Assembly: GCF_012427845.1 (NCBI RefSeq)
Contig: NZ_CP038498.1
Coordinates: 3,534,001 to 3,598,000, forward strand
Length of the DNA: 64,000 nucleotides
Origin: Pectobacterium punjabense
Lineage (GTDB): Bacteria > Pseudomonadota > Gammaproteobacteria > Enterobacterales > Enterobacteriaceae
Reading direction: 5' to 3'
Part shown: positions 35,376-45,122 of the stretch, piece by piece
Layout of the letters: each line of letters starts with the position of its first letter
Position numbering within the stretch: position 1 is the first letter of the stretch
The notes under the pieces: generated by a model
Databases searched by the model: none
Seen by the model: only the letters and a program-made list of their open reading frames with translations
What the model was told of the DNA's origin: nothing
Translations under genes and position numbers: made by a program

Positions 35376-35864
35376 GTGTTTCCCTCTTTCTTAAGACGAA
35401 TGGCAGTGAAAAATGGCAGCTATGCCAATGAAATCAGCGGTAGTATCACGATCAATCGGCCGGAAGAATGCTTGTTTGATCTTTGGCGCAAACCGGAAAC
35501 GTTGCCGATCCTCATGGGCCACTTCGCGAGTATTGAGATACTGAACCATACCGACTCTAACTGGCGAATTAACACACCGATTGGTGCACTCATTGAGTGG
35601 CAGGCTCGTATTATTGACGAAAAACCGGGGGAATATATCCACTGGCGTTCACTAGAAGGCGCGCGTGTTCCTAATGAAGGCCGGCTTTCTTTTCGGCCAG
35701 CGTCGTCAGAAGCGGGAACAACCGTGACGCTGACTATTCGCTACAATCCACCAGGAGGCTTGATCGGAAAAAAGATCGGCCAAATGTTTGATATGTTTTC
35801 TCGCGATATGCTGACTAAAACACTCTATCGTTTTAAAAAATTAGCGGAAGGTGAGTTGGCATAG
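35376..35864 (+). CDS. SRPBCC-family protein
   Basis: A 162-residue protein with the START/polyketide-cyclase-like fold pattern: ITINRPEECLFDLWRKPETLPILMGHF at the start, the IEWQARIIDEKPGEYIHWRS strand pair and a long C-terminal helix. Such proteins bind hydrophobic ligands; the ligand is unknown. The start is a GTG at 35376, seven bases after AGGGAGG; the next in-frame ATG (35400) would lack a ribosome site. Confidence 0.75.
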   Translation: MFPSFLRRMAVKNGSYANEISGSITINRPEECLFDLWRKPETLPILMGHFASIEILNHTDSNWRINTPIGALIEWQARIIDEKPGEYIHWRSLEGARVPNEGRLSFRPASSEAGTTVTLTIRYNPPGGLIGKKIGQMFDMFSRDMLTKTLYRFKKLAEGELA

Positions 35865-35938
35865 CGCACCACCGCGACAGCTCATCATTGACCATTTTCC
35901 TGAACTGACAAAAGCGCCCCAATAAAGAGGAACGTAGA

Positions 35939-36613
35939 ATGCTGGAATTGATTCAAACCATTGGTCTTGGTCTGGTGTTAATCCTGCCACTCGCGAACCC
36001 ACTGACGACGGTAGCGGTATTTTTGGCGATGTCCGGCAACATGAGCCAAGGGGAACGCAATCGTCAGATCTTTCAGGCCTCGCTGTATGTCTTCATCATC
36101 ATGACTGTCGCGTACTATGCGGGTCAGATCGTGATGAATACCTTCGGTATTTCCATTCCCGGGTTACGCATTGCTGGCGGGCTCATCGTGGTATTTATCG
36201 GCTTTCGCATGCTTTTTCCTCAGCAAAAACCAGAACATGCGCCCGAAGTCAAAAGCAAAAAAGAAGAAATTAACGACAGCTTCTCAGCCAATGAAGTCAA
36301 CATCGCCTTCGTTCCACTGGCAATGCCTAGTACTGCCGGGCCTGGCACCATCGCCCTCATCATTAGCTCTGCATCACAAATCAAAAGCGGCGTCGATATT
36401 ACGCCATGGGTGATTACCGTCGCCCCCGTCCTCACGTTTATGTTGATCAGCCTGATCGTCTGGCTCAGTCTGAAAAGCTCTGGCCTGATTATGCGGCTGA
36501 TTGGGAAAAGCGGTATTGAAGCCATTTCACGGCTGATGGGGTTTCTGCTGGTTTGCATGGGTGTACAGTTCATCATTAATGGCACACTGGAGATCGTGCA
36601 TTCTCTCCATTAA
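35939..36613 (+). CDS. marC: MarC-family inner membrane protein
   Basis: A 224-residue protein with six or so membrane segments, very like E. coli MarC ([55 protein letters not shown]). Despite the name, E. coli MarC has no proven role in multidrug resistance. No marRAB genes are next to it. Confidence 0.88.
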   Translation: MLELIQTIGLGLVLILPLANPLTTVAVFLAMSGNMSQGERNRQIFQASLYVFIIMTVAYYAGQIVMNTFGISIPGLRIAGGLIVVFIGFRMLFPQQKPEHAPEVKSKKEEINDSFSANEVNIAFVPLAMPSTAGPGTIALIISSASQIKSGVDITPWVITVAPVLTFMLISLIVWLSLKSSGLIMRLIGKSGIEAISRLMGFLLVCMGVQFIINGTLEIVHSLH

Positions 36614-36795
36614 GCTGAATGATAATAGCGGTGTCAGCACGTTGCCAAATAGCACGGTTAGCGTCTATAACTTTGAATAGCGGGGTTTATTCAACGGCCG
36701 TAAGAGATGTTCAGCCCGTGTTACATAACAAATTTTATATAACAATAAGAACGATTAATTTTTGCTTACCTAACGGAAAGTAGGGGCGGCCAATC

Positions 36796-38394
36796 ATGAA
36801 AATAAGAAAGCGGTTCCCAGTCAATTTACGTTCACTCATTTTGTCCCTCGCCATTATCAGTATGATCGTTACGCTGACGAATGCTTATATCGCCGTTTAT
36901 AATGTACAAAAAAAGCTCATTACCGATCAGATACTTAGTTCAAACCTTAATTACTCCACCAAATTAGCGGCCACCACAGAAAGTTTTTTATCTTCCGCAC
37001 AGCAGGAGTTGGCCTACAGTGCGATATCGATGGCGGATAGTTTTAGCGACGATGATGTGCTGTTAGAGAAAAGCGAACAAACATTCCGCATGAGCCAAAG
37101 TTTTAATTCGGTTTTCGTTGCGGACCGCCAGAACCGCATACACACGGTTTACCCAACATCGCTCAACCTGAAAGGGAGCACGCTGACCTCAGATGCCAGC
37201 AAGTTAGCGCTAGAGGAAAAAAAACCGTTAATTAGCCAGCCTTATATTTCCGTTACAGGAAATCTCATCGTGCTGGTTTCCTCCCCCATCAAAGATAAGC
37301 AAGGCAATTACCTTGGCTACATCGGCGGAACCATTTATTTAAAAAGCAAAAGCGTGTTAAACGAGTTCATGAATACCCATTTCTACAACGATTACTCCAG
37401 CGTTTATGTCATCGATAAAAATGGAATTGTTCTCTACCATCAGGATAAACAGTGGGTCGGTAAGCCCGTCAACGACAAGAGAATCAAGGAAGCCTTTCAG
37501 AACAAAAAAAGCGGAGCGCTTGCCATACCCGATATGCAAGGCACTCCGTCTCTGGCTGGGTTTGATACAGTGGCATCATCAGGCTGGGTTATCATTACCT
37601 TACACCCCTATCAAAATGTACTCGATTCACTTAACAACGTCATGCGGTCCGTTTTATACGAAGGTGCACCGGTAATGGCATTAACGCTGATTGCGCTTAC
37701 CCTACTTGCCTTCTCTATTGCCAACCCTTTGCGCTTACTGGCCGTTTCTGCCAGTAAAATGGAGGAGCCCGACGTCATTGAAAAAATCAAGAAAGTTCCC
37801 TCCTGGTATTTTGAGGTTGACCAGCTAAAACGCGTCATTCTTTTCGGTACGGTGTTGTTACACAAGCGGATCGGCAAGCTGAGTTTGCAAGCCCACACCG
37901 ATCCACTCACCGGGCTACTCAATCGCCGTGGTATCTATGAGAACGTTGAACTCATTCTGTCAAAGAGTAATCAGGTCGCCGCTATCGTGATTGATATTGA
38001 TCATTTCAAACGCGTCAATGACACCTATGGGCACAATGTCGGCGATGACGTTATCAGGCTGTTGGCTAACAACATAAAACAAGGTTCACGAGAATCCGAT
38101 CTGATTTGTCGTACGGGTGGGGAGGAATTTCTGGCTCTCCTACCCGATACTGACATGAAGCAAGCCGCCGAGATTGCCGAACGGTTGCGTAAAAAAGTTG
38201 AAAGAATGCCACTGCCGATTCCTGAAAACATCACGATTTCATTAGGCGTCACCTGTTTTATTCCAGGAACGGAACAGATAGATAATATATTGAAAACTGC
38301 GGATGACGCCCTCTATCAAGCCAAGCATGAAGGTAGGAATCGAGTCGTTACCAAAATACCCCCCGATCACCCGCTCAAAAAAGATACAAACTAG
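36796..38394 (+). CDS. Membrane-bound diguanylate cyclase with periplasmic Cache sensor
   Basis: This 532-residue protein probably makes cyclic di-GMP. It has a membrane segment at about 12-33, a periplasmic dCache-like sensor (about 40-285, with FVADRQNRIHTVYPT and SSVYVIDKNGIVLYHQ), a second membrane segment near 293-312 and a C-terminal GGDEF domain. The active-site motif is Gly441-Gly-Glu-Glu-Phe445, and Arg432-x-x-Asp435 five residues before it is a complete I-site for product inhibition. No HAMP domain is evident. The ATG follows AGGGGCGG. The ligand is unknown; Cache domains often bind small organic molecules. Confidence 0.92.
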   Translation: MKIRKRFPVNLRSLILSLAIISMIVTLTNAYIAVYNVQKKLITDQILSSNLNYSTKLAATTESFLSSAQQELAYSAISMADSFSDDDVLLEKSEQTFRMSQSFNSVFVADRQNRIHTVYPTSLNLKGSTLTSDASKLALEEKKPLISQPYISVTGNLIVLVSSPIKDKQGNYLGYIGGTIYLKSKSVLNEFMNTHFYNDYSSVYVIDKNGIVLYHQDKQWVGKPVNDKRIKEAFQNKKSGALAIPDMQGTPSLAGFDTVASSGWVIITLHPYQNVLDSLNNVMRSVLYEGAPVMALTLIALTLLAFSIANPLRLLAVSASKMEEPDVIEKIKKVPSWYFEVDQLKRVILFGTVLLHKRIGKLSLQAHTDPLTGLLNRRGIYENVELILSKSNQVAAIVIDIDHFKRVNDTYGHNVGDDVIRLLANNIKQGSRESDLICRTGGEEFLALLPDTDMKQAAEIAERLRKKVERMPLPIPENITISLGVTCFIPGTEQIDNILKTADDALYQAKHEGRNRVVTKIPPDHPLKKDTN

Positions 38395-38432
38395 GTATTC
38401 GCAGCGTTAATCTAATCGGCTGAATCGCAGGC

Positions 38433-38457
38433 AAAAAAAACCCGCACAAGGCGGGTA
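38433..38457 (-). terminator. Terminator of the MFS gene
   Basis: AAAACCCGC and GCGGGT pair around a five-base loop; the T run is on the minus strand, downstream of the MFS transporter stop. Confidence 0.75.
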
Positions 38458-38651
38458 AGGTCATTCTAATGACAGGGATGGTTAACTACACAACACTCAC
38501 AGAGATGTGAGGTACTGACAAGGGATGGAAGGACTATAGCAAGCCAAATGTATAGTATTGTCATCAGCAAGTAAGGTTAATCTACTGGTTGTAAAACAAC
38601 ATTGGTGAGGCTTTCCCTTACCGTAATATCTCGCTATTTCAGCCCACTCTT

Positions 38652-39857
38652 CTAATAGCCATTAGGCATTTTCGCCTTCATCAACGCGATCAGCAGCGCC
38701 ATCATTGTCAATATGCTGGCCATCCCGCCGACCATCATCCATCCCCCCTGATGCCAGGCCGCTATCGCAACGGAGGAACCAACAGCACCGCCCAGAAACA
38801 TACCGCCCATGAATACAGTATTAATTCGGCCTCTGACGGCCTCACCAAGCCCATAAATCACATGCTGATTGGCAATTAGCGTACTTTGGACACCAAGATC
38901 GAGCAGCACAACACCGATAATCAGGCCAATAAGGGAATCGAAGCTGATGAATATCCCCCATGAGAGCAGCGTCAACAACGTACCTGCGATCACCACTGGG
39001 CGACTACCGACTCGATCAGCCAACTTTCCCGCCAGCGGTGCGACAAGAATGCCAGCCACGCCGATCGCACCAAAGAGACCCGCCGCCGCCGCGCCCATCT
39101 GAAAATGCCCGCTTCCCAAATACAGCGCAAGTACGCTCCAAAATGCGCTGAAAGACGCAAACAATAATGCCTGAACCAACGTAGCTTTGCGTAATACACG
39201 CTCAATCCGCCATAGTGCCACCAGCGAACGCATCAGTTCACTGTAGCGAATGCTTTGATTCGATGGCAAAGTCGGTAGCATTCTCCCCATCGCCCATGCT
39301 CCCGCCAACGCGAGGGGCACACTTAGCCAGAACATCGCACGCCAGCCCGCACTTTCCGCCACCACACCCGCAATCGTACGACTCAGCAAAATTCCACTTA
39401 GCAACCCGCTCATCACCGTCCCAACAATCGCGCCACGCTGCTTCACATCGGCGAGTGCTGCGGCAACGGGAACAATCTGCTGTGCGGCGGTAGCACCAAA
39501 ACCAATCAGTAACGAAGCGCTTAACAAGGAAAAAGCCGATGTCGACAATGCAACAAACGCAGAAGCTAGCGCCAACATCAAGAATTGCCAGACAATCAGT
39601 CGACGGCGATCAAACTTATCACCGAGGGGAACCAGCAACAGCAACCCGAGCGCATAACCTAATTGCGTTACCGTCGGCATGAGTGAGACCGCGCTACTCG
39701 ACGTAAAACTTTCGCCTATCACGCCCAGCATCGGCTGGTTGTAGTAGATAGTGGCAACAGAAATACCACTGGCTGCTGCCATTGAGAAAATCAATACCTT
39801 GCCGGGAGCATACGGTGTTCCGACATCAACTTCGCTGGATAATGTACTCATCATCAT
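38652..39857 (-). CDS. Major facilitator superfamily transporter
   Basis: A 401-residue protein with about 12 membrane segments and MFS loop motifs (PLGDKFDRRRLIV after TM2, motif A; AGKLADRVGSRPVVIAG after TM8). The type is the drug-efflux/arabinose-efflux-like DHA1 group. Substrate unknown. The LysR regulator encoded just upstream on the same strand may control it. Three consecutive ATG codons make the start uncertain by two residues. Confidence 0.88.
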   Translation of the reverse strand: MMMSTLSSEVDVGTPYAPGKVLIFSMAAASGISVATIYYNQPMLGVIGESFTSSSAVSLMPTVTQLGYALGLLLLVPLGDKFDRRRLIVWQFLMLALASAFVALSTSAFSLLSASLLIGFGATAAQQIVPVAAALADVKQRGAIVGTVMSGLLSGILLSRTIAGVVAESAGWRAMFWLSVPLALAGAWAMGRMLPTLPSNQSIRYSELMRSLVALWRIERVLRKATLVQALLFASFSAFWSVLALYLGSGHFQMGAAAAGLFGAIGVAGILVAPLAGKLADRVGSRPVVIAGTLLTLLSWGIFISFDSLIGLIIGVVLLDLGVQSTLIANQHVIYGLGEAVRGRINTVFMGGMFLGGAVGSSVAIAAWHQGGWMMVGGMASILTMMALLIALMKAKMPNGY

Positions 39858-39972
39858 ACCTGTTTATGTATTTCCCGCCGGATGTCGGCAAGCGATGAGT
39901 GCAGAATAAGACGCCGTGATCATTCCCAGTAGAGCGGTTGAATGAATATCAGCTATTCCGAATGGGAATGAA

Positions 39973-40854
39973 TTAGGAAAAGAGACGTTGAACGAAACCA
40001 GTAAAGATTCTGGCACGGGCTGATGTCATACGGCCTCCTGGGTAGACGGCCCACAGATCCATCTTACCTAGCGTCCATGCGTCCAGTGCAGTAATAACCT
40101 GTCCGCTTTCAAGCTCTGGTGCAAACATCCATTCAGATGCAACCGTCAACCCTGCGCCAGACAGCACAGCAGCACGCACACCTTCCGCCGCAGAAACACG
40201 GATACGCCCATTGGGGAATACCGTGGTCTGTGTTCCATCTTGAGAAAAAATCCAGCGATCGGTTTTCTCTCCCTGCAAATAGATGACAGATGGATACGCA
40301 GCCAGTGTATGAGGAGAAGCCGGTATGCCATGAACGGAAAAATAGTTGGGTGTCGCTAACAGGTGCATCGTACACGAGGCCAGCCGCTGTGCGATCAAAC
40401 TTGAATCCTTCATCTCACCCAAACGCAGTGCTACATCAATACCTTCAGCAATCAGATCGATCGGGCGATCGTCGAGAATAACATCAACGTTGAGCTGCGG
40501 ATGTTCGGCCATAAACTCATGGAGTCGCGGCATAATATGCAGTCTGGCAAAGGTGACTGGCGCGCAGATGCGCAACCGACCAGACAGCGCGGCATTCCCG
40601 CTAACCACACGCTCTTGAGCCTCTCCCAGCATCGTTAACGCGGGAGAGACTTGCTCATAAAAATGCTGTCCGGCTTCTGTTGGCGTCAACCCTCGGGTAG
40701 AGCGAATCAACAGCGTAGTTGCCAATTGTTTTTCAAGCTGCATGATCGCTTTAGAAACCGCTGGCTGACCAATACCGAGTCTACGGGACGCGGCGGAAAA
40801 CGACCCGGTTTCAAAAACGCAGATAAATGTTTCCAACGCGCTCAAGCGATCCAT
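39973..40854 (-). CDS. LysR-family transcriptional regulator
   Basis: A 293-residue regulator with the N-terminal winged helix-turn-helix (MDRLSALETFICVFETGSF, GIGQPAVSKAIMQLEKQL, RSTRGLTPTEAG) and a periplasmic-binding-like effector domain. The frame extends 14 codons upstream, but the ATG at 40854 gives the family start. It is 115 bases upstream of the MFS gene, read in the same direction, and divergent from grxB. Confidence 0.9.
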   Translation of the reverse strand: MDRLSALETFICVFETGSFSAASRRLGIGQPAVSKAIMQLEKQLATTLLIRSTRGLTPTEAGQHFYEQVSPALTMLGEAQERVVSGNAALSGRLRICAPVTFARLHIMPRLHEFMAEHPQLNVDVILDDRPIDLIAEGIDVALRLGEMKDSSLIAQRLASCTMHLLATPNYFSVHGIPASPHTLAAYPSVIYLQGEKTDRWIFSQDGTQTTVFPNGRIRVSAAEGVRAAVLSGAGLTVASEWMFAPELESGQVITALDAWTLGKMDLWAVYPGGRMTSARARIFTGFVQRLFS

Positions 40855-41060
40855 TATCTCTCTTCCGCAAAGGGGTGGCACTGCATCATACCGCAATCCA
40901 GACTGGGTAACGCGGACTCACTATCATACCGCCCTTTCAGCAACGGCGAATCACATTCACTTTACCACCGACCCTACGAGGTATTACTCTGGTGGCATGA
41001 CTTGTCATGACCGGGCGCGCAAATTTTCGCGGAATTTTTCAAAATATTACGAGGCGATGC

Positions 41061-41696
41061 ATGAAACTTTTCATTTACGAACACTGCCCATTCTGTGTCA
41101 GAGCCAGAATGATTTTTGGTCTGAAAGATCTGCCAGTTGAGCAATCCGTCATTATGGAAGGCGACGTTGACACGCCCACGCGCATGGTCGGCCGCAAAGT
41201 GGTGCCGATTCTTCAGAAAGAAGATGGCAGCTTCATGCCGGAAAGCATGGATATCGTCCACTATGTCGACAGCAAGCAAACACCGTTAATCGCCGACCAA
41301 CCCGTTGATGCCGATATTGAAGCCTGGTGTAAGTCCGTTTCCAGCGCGGTATTTAACCTTGCGGTTCCTCGCTTCACGAAAGCGGATTTCAAAGAGCTTT
41401 CTACACCAGAAGCGCGTCATGCCTATATCCTGCGTGAAGAAAAAGCCTTCGGCGATCTGGACGCGTTGATAGCAAAAACACCAGAGCTGATTGCAGAAGT
41501 GGAGCAGAAACTCGACGTGTTGGAACCGCGTTTGGCAAACGCCAGCGCCATTTCCACCACCGACTTTATTCTATTCCCTATATTGTTGTCGCTCACGATC
41601 GTGAAAGGCGTACAATTTGGCCCTAACGTACACGCCTACCTTGAGCGAGTATCAACAGCCAGCAAGGTCGCGTTGTTGACCAACAAAGCGCTGTAG
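41061..41696 (+). CDS. grxB: Glutaredoxin 2
   Basis: A 211-residue GST-like glutaredoxin matching E. coli Grx2 in the N-terminal thioredoxin-fold half: the redox centre is Cys9-Pro-Phe-Cys12, followed by RMIFGLKDLP and ESMDIVHYVD. The C-terminal helical half is more divergent (LFPILLSLTIVKG). It reduces protein disulfides with glutathione. The ATG at 41061 is the family start; the upstream ATG at 41007 is not. Confidence 0.93.
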   Translation: MKLFIYEHCPFCVRARMIFGLKDLPVEQSVIMEGDVDTPTRMVGRKVVPILQKEDGSFMPESMDIVHYVDSKQTPLIADQPVDADIEAWCKSVSSAVFNLAVPRFTKADFKELSTPEARHAYILREEKAFGDLDALIAKTPELIAEVEQKLDVLEPRLANASAISTTDFILFPILLSLTIVKGVQFGPNVHAYLERVSTASKVALLTNKAL

Positions 41697-41716
41697 GAAT
41701 AATACGATTCGCAATA

Positions 41717-41748
41717 GCGTTATGGGGCGCTATTCCACCCCATAACGT
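41717..41748. terminator. Hairpin between grxB and the glycosyltransferase gene
   Basis: GTTATGGGG and CCCCATAAC pair around a ten-base loop in the convergent gap. There is no T run on either strand, so intrinsic termination is doubtful. Confidence 0.4.
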
Positions 41749-41849
41749 GTGACCGATTTCAGTACGTGTTACATGAAATAATGGTTATATGAAAGGATGA
41801 CGACATATCGTTACCCTACACATCGAGCAGAGATATCCCCTGCCTAGTG

Positions 41850-43139
41850 CTATACCGTTCTCCTTTGATTGACGAGCGCATTGACTTCAGCGTTAATCAG
41901 AGCAAATGCATCATGGCTTGCATAATCTGCCTTAATCCATTTTGCGCGCTGTAAGTAGCCAGGGTCCTCCAATATTTCGATAACAGACTGCTTAATTTGC
42001 TGTTCACTCGGCGTACTGGTTTGTAAGCTAATCCCGCATTTAGCAAATACCACGCGCGCGGCACTTTCCTGTTTATCTTCACCGACACCAGCCACAATTA
42101 ATGGAACACCATCTTTCAGTGCGGAATTAATCGAACCATATCCACCATTGGTGATAAATATCGATGCTCTTGGCAGCCAGTCATCATAGGAAAGGAAACT
42201 GACCACTCTGGCATTTTCAGGTAATGAGGCTTGTAGCGCATCAACCGAACGTCCCCCAGTGGTCGCCAGTACCCTGACGGGTAAATCCGCGAGGGCGCGC
42301 AGCGTTGGCCCGATGAGTTGCTGGAGATCGACATTCGCCAGTGTTCCTTGTGAAACGATAATAAGCGGCCTGCTGTCGTCTGGCGCCCACCATTGCGGAA
42401 CACGCTCTGCTGCGATGTGATGGGATAATGGCCCAATAAATCGCACACTCTGTGGCAAATCATCCCGCTGGTACTCAAGTTCAGTGGTCGATAATTGCAA
42501 GAAACGATCGCAATGACCAATTAGCGCATCCATAAAAGGCTGCTCAAGCGGCTTTCCTCCCGCCTGCACCATCACATCATTAAATACGTGCTGAACGTCG
42601 CTCAAGAACCCCCTCGTTTCTTCATCTACCAGTTGTTCATGACTCAGATCGAGCGGCAGCAATTTAGGGGGGATACGGGGCCCATAGAAAACAGAATCCC
42701 GCGACGAATAGGACAGTGGCGTTACGCCAACCGCAATGACCGGTGGCCGCGAGCCAGAAAACAACAGCGGCAAAACACCATAAAAACAATTTTCAACGAT
42801 GAGCAGGTCGGCATGAGTCTTTGCCAGCGCATCACGCAATTGACGATCTAGCAATGGAATCGGTGCAGCAAAGAAATTCTTCAGTGCCAAAGCCATCTGC
42901 GCGTTGCCTGGCGGCAGCGTGGCTCGCAGAGGGAAGTGCTGCTCAAGTTTCCTGTAGTCGAAATCAATCTCATCACTAAAAGGGATAAAACCGACCCCAG
43001 CAGCCTCCGCCTGCTCACGGAACAACGCGCCGCTAAACAGCGTGACATCGTTTCCCTGCTCAACTAAATAGCGAGCGATGGTCAGCAAAGGATAAACATG
43101 TCCCGGCGTTGCCATCGCCGCCATGAGAATATGTGCCAT
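41850..43139 (-). CDS. GT1-family glycosyltransferase of the isonitrile cluster
   Basis: A 429-residue UDP-sugar/macrolide-type glycosyltransferase: N-terminal acceptor domain beginning MAHILMAAMATPGHVYPLL, C-terminal donor-binding domain with VSQGTLAN and SFLSYDDWLPRASIFITNGG. It is the last gene of the three-gene operon, 11 bases after isnB, with AAGGGA before its ATG. In the rhabduscin clusters of Xenorhabdus and Photorhabdus a glycosyltransferase adds an amino-sugar to the tyrosine-derived vinyl isonitrile; the same step is inferred here. The sugar cannot be told from the sequence. Confidence 0.85.
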   Translation of the reverse strand: MAHILMAAMATPGHVYPLLTIARYLVEQGNDVTLFSGALFREQAEAAGVGFIPFSDEIDFDYRKLEQHFPLRATLPPGNAQMALALKNFFAAPIPLLDRQLRDALAKTHADLLIVENCFYGVLPLLFSGSRPPVIAVGVTPLSYSSRDSVFYGPRIPPKLLPLDLSHEQLVDEETRGFLSDVQHVFNDVMVQAGGKPLEQPFMDALIGHCDRFLQLSTTELEYQRDDLPQSVRFIGPLSHHIAAERVPQWWAPDDSRPLIIVSQGTLANVDLQQLIGPTLRALADLPVRVLATTGGRSVDALQASLPENARVVSFLSYDDWLPRASIFITNGGYGSINSALKDGVPLIVAGVGEDKQESAARVVFAKCGISLQTSTPSEQQIKQSVIEILEDPGYLQRAKWIKADYASHDAFALINAEVNALVNQRRTV

Positions 43140-43150
43140 GGTGTTTTCCC

Positions 43151-43990
43151 TTATGCCGCGCTATCAATGCAAGTATTCACGCAAACCGGCGTACCCTGAA
43201 TGTGCACACGTTGCAGATGACGAGCCGAGTGAGCAGTAAAGGCTTCACGTCCATGCAGCAGCGAGAAGTTGTCGGCTATCACAACATCACCCTGTAGCCA
43301 TTTATGCGCATAATAATAACGGGGATCGTACAAATGCTGCCGTAGCGTCTGGCTAAATGCGCTTTGCGCTTCCAGTGTGACATTATGGTATTCCAGCGCA
43401 TGCTGGTTGAGAAAACGCTCCCCTTCGGTTGGCGGTTCGTTATAGCGCATAATCTCCCCAACGCCGTTAGGATGAGGAATGATTAATGGGGAAGTCACTT
43501 CACCACCATAATGCACAACGGCTTTAATACGATAGGTAATTGAAACACGACGCCACTCATCGACTAACTGTGCATCGGTTTCTGCCAACAAGCGCGTGGT
43601 ATCAACGAAAGTGGTACGTCCACCTTGATCCTGCCCCGGCGCGGAAACGCAGTGGAACAGTTGAAATTCGGGGATAGTAGGCTTGTACATTCCATCCCAG
43701 TGTAGCGGCACATAGCTGTTATCAAAGATATGATCCTTGGTATCCGCATGCTCCTTCACATCCAATATCGCCCCGAAAGGCCACATCATGATTTCTCCCC
43801 AGTGGCCAGCATACTCGGTCAACGTTTCAGGATCGGAAAAGCCAGAGGAAAAACCGCGTAATACCAGAAGATGATGCTCACGAGCAAGTTCACGTAGTGT
43901 ATCGATTGGCAGAGTGGCGATGCCCTGCCCTACTTCAGCAGGCGTCAACAACGCACCAAAAGGGGAAAGCGTTTCAATGCGATAGTTCAT
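43151..43990 (-). CDS. isnB: IsnB/PvcB-like Fe(II)/2-oxoglutarate dioxygenase
   Basis: A 279-residue TauD-family enzyme. The iron ligands are His97 and Asp99 (VPLHWDG) and distal His246 (SLLHGREAF); Arg258 (ARHLQR) would bind 2-oxoglutarate. In isonitrile pathways IsnB/PvcB oxidatively decarboxylates or desaturates the isonitrile acid made by IsnA. The ATG at 43990 follows TGGAG; the frame's upstream ATG at 44005 would place that site inside the gene. It lies between isnA (80 bases upstream) and the glycosyltransferase. Confidence 0.88.
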   Translation of the reverse strand: MNYRIETLSPFGALLTPAEVGQGIATLPIDTLRELAREHHLLVLRGFSSGFSDPETLTEYAGHWGEIMMWPFGAILDVKEHADTKDHIFDNSYVPLHWDGMYKPTIPEFQLFHCVSAPGQDQGGRTTFVDTTRLLAETDAQLVDEWRRVSITYRIKAVVHYGGEVTSPLIIPHPNGVGEIMRYNEPPTEGERFLNQHALEYHNVTLEAQSAFSQTLRQHLYDPRYYYAHKWLQGDVVIADNFSLLHGREAFTAHSARHLQRVHIQGTPVCVNTCIDSAA

Positions 43991-44022
43991 GCTATTCTCC
44001 ATCATGTATATTCCTTTATAAG

Positions 44023-44041
44023 ATGATAATTATCGATATTT
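44023..44041. promoter_or_regulatory. Possible Fur box between isnA and isnB
   Basis: GATGATAATTATCGATATT agrees with the 19-base Fur consensus at about 13 positions, counted by eye. It lies 33 bases before the isnB ATG. Iron control would suit an iron-dependent oxygenase, but AT-rich DNA gives such matches by chance. Confidence 0.3.
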
Positions 44042-44070
44042 CGACGAATGATAAGACGAGAAAAATACGC

Positions 44071-45036
44071 TTACGCCATATCATGCTGCTTAACGACGTA
44101 ATAACTCGGCGTACCGCGGATCTCCACGACTTCACCCGCCAACTGCTGTGCATCGGTATTCTTCATGAGCACAAACTGGCCATTAACATTGGCGGCGACA
44201 CCATGCCAGGGCGTCAACCAATCGTCCTTGGTTGGCATCATATGAATACCCAGCTTCAGGCTGTCCGAGGGCTGAGGGTGAATCGACAGACGAATAGCAT
44301 CTGGGAAATTTTCAGCAAGCAGGTTGCCCCACGCCCAGCTGCGTTGAATAACACCACACGCACGCTTTTTGGCATCTTTCTGTAACGCCGCATTAGAGCC
44401 GGTATAGTCCGGTCGCAGGCTATCTTCATAGAGAAAGCGGGTGATTGAACGGTAAAGCTGCAAGCCCTCTTCGCTCTGCATGAGCTGCGATTTAATGTCT
44501 TCTTCTGATTCAGCATAATCCTCAACCAGTCGCTGGCGAAGGTGATCGTAATCAGCAGTAAGCGCAGCCATGTTCTCGACATCCTTGAGATTAAACACAC
44601 TAAGATGAATAGCACCCAATTCATGCAATAAGTTTTCAATCTCATGCTGGTAGGCATTAATGGTTTCGTCGCTAGTCCCAATCAGATCGCCAAATACGTG
44701 CCCATCAGAACAAATACGGATATGGGCTCCAGGCGGGTAATAAAGCTGAATGCGCTGGCATAATGAATTTAGAAATATCAGAGACAAGCGTTCCGCCATG
44801 TCCGGTTTCCTACCCAGAACCTTATAAGGGCTAGGCGATTTTACCGGGAACGCAGGTAGAATAAGTTCAATACGGCTATTTTTATCCACGAAAGCACGAA
44901 TCCTGGGTAATTGAACCTGAGTCACCAAGGCCTCTTCTTCACTAATTGGTTTCGTCGAGTGAGTGAATCTACGCCGATATTGAATTAACTCACTTAATAT
45001 TAGCGATGAAACTAATTCATTGTTTATTATATCCAA
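44071..45036 (-). CDS. isnA: IsnA/PvcA-like isonitrile synthase
   Basis: A 321-residue protein of the DIT1/PvcA family, which converts the amino group of tyrosine (or tryptophan) to an isonitrile using ribulose 5-phosphate. Family signatures are visible: PAFPVKSPSPYKVLGRKPDMAE, the YYPPGAHIRICSDGHVFGDLIG segment and the C-terminal PWHGVAANVNGQFVLM. Start is probably TTG at 45036, five bases after GAGG; no in-frame ATG gives a better start. First gene of the isnA-isnB-glycosyltransferase operon. The substrate (Tyr or Trp) is inferred from the cluster, not proven. Confidence 0.9.
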   Translation of the reverse strand: MDIINNELVSSLILSELIQYRRRFTHSTKPISEEEALVTQVQLPRIRAFVDKNSRIELILPAFPVKSPSPYKVLGRKPDMAERLSLIFLNSLCQRIQLYYPPGAHIRICSDGHVFGDLIGTSDETINAYQHEIENLLHELGAIHLSVFNLKDVENMAALTADYDHLRQRLVEDYAESEEDIKSQLMQSEEGLQLYRSITRFLYEDSLRPDYTGSNAALQKDAKKRACGVIQRSWAWGNLLAENFPDAIRLSIHPQPSDSLKLGIHMMPTKDDWLTPWHGVAANVNGQFVLMKNTDAQQLAGEVVEIRGTPSYYVVKQHDMA

Positions 45037-45122
45037 AATAACCTCATTAATTTAACAAAAGAAATTAGCCACATAGATATGACGTAGAAACAATAGAATA
45101 AAAAAACCATATAAGTACAAAA

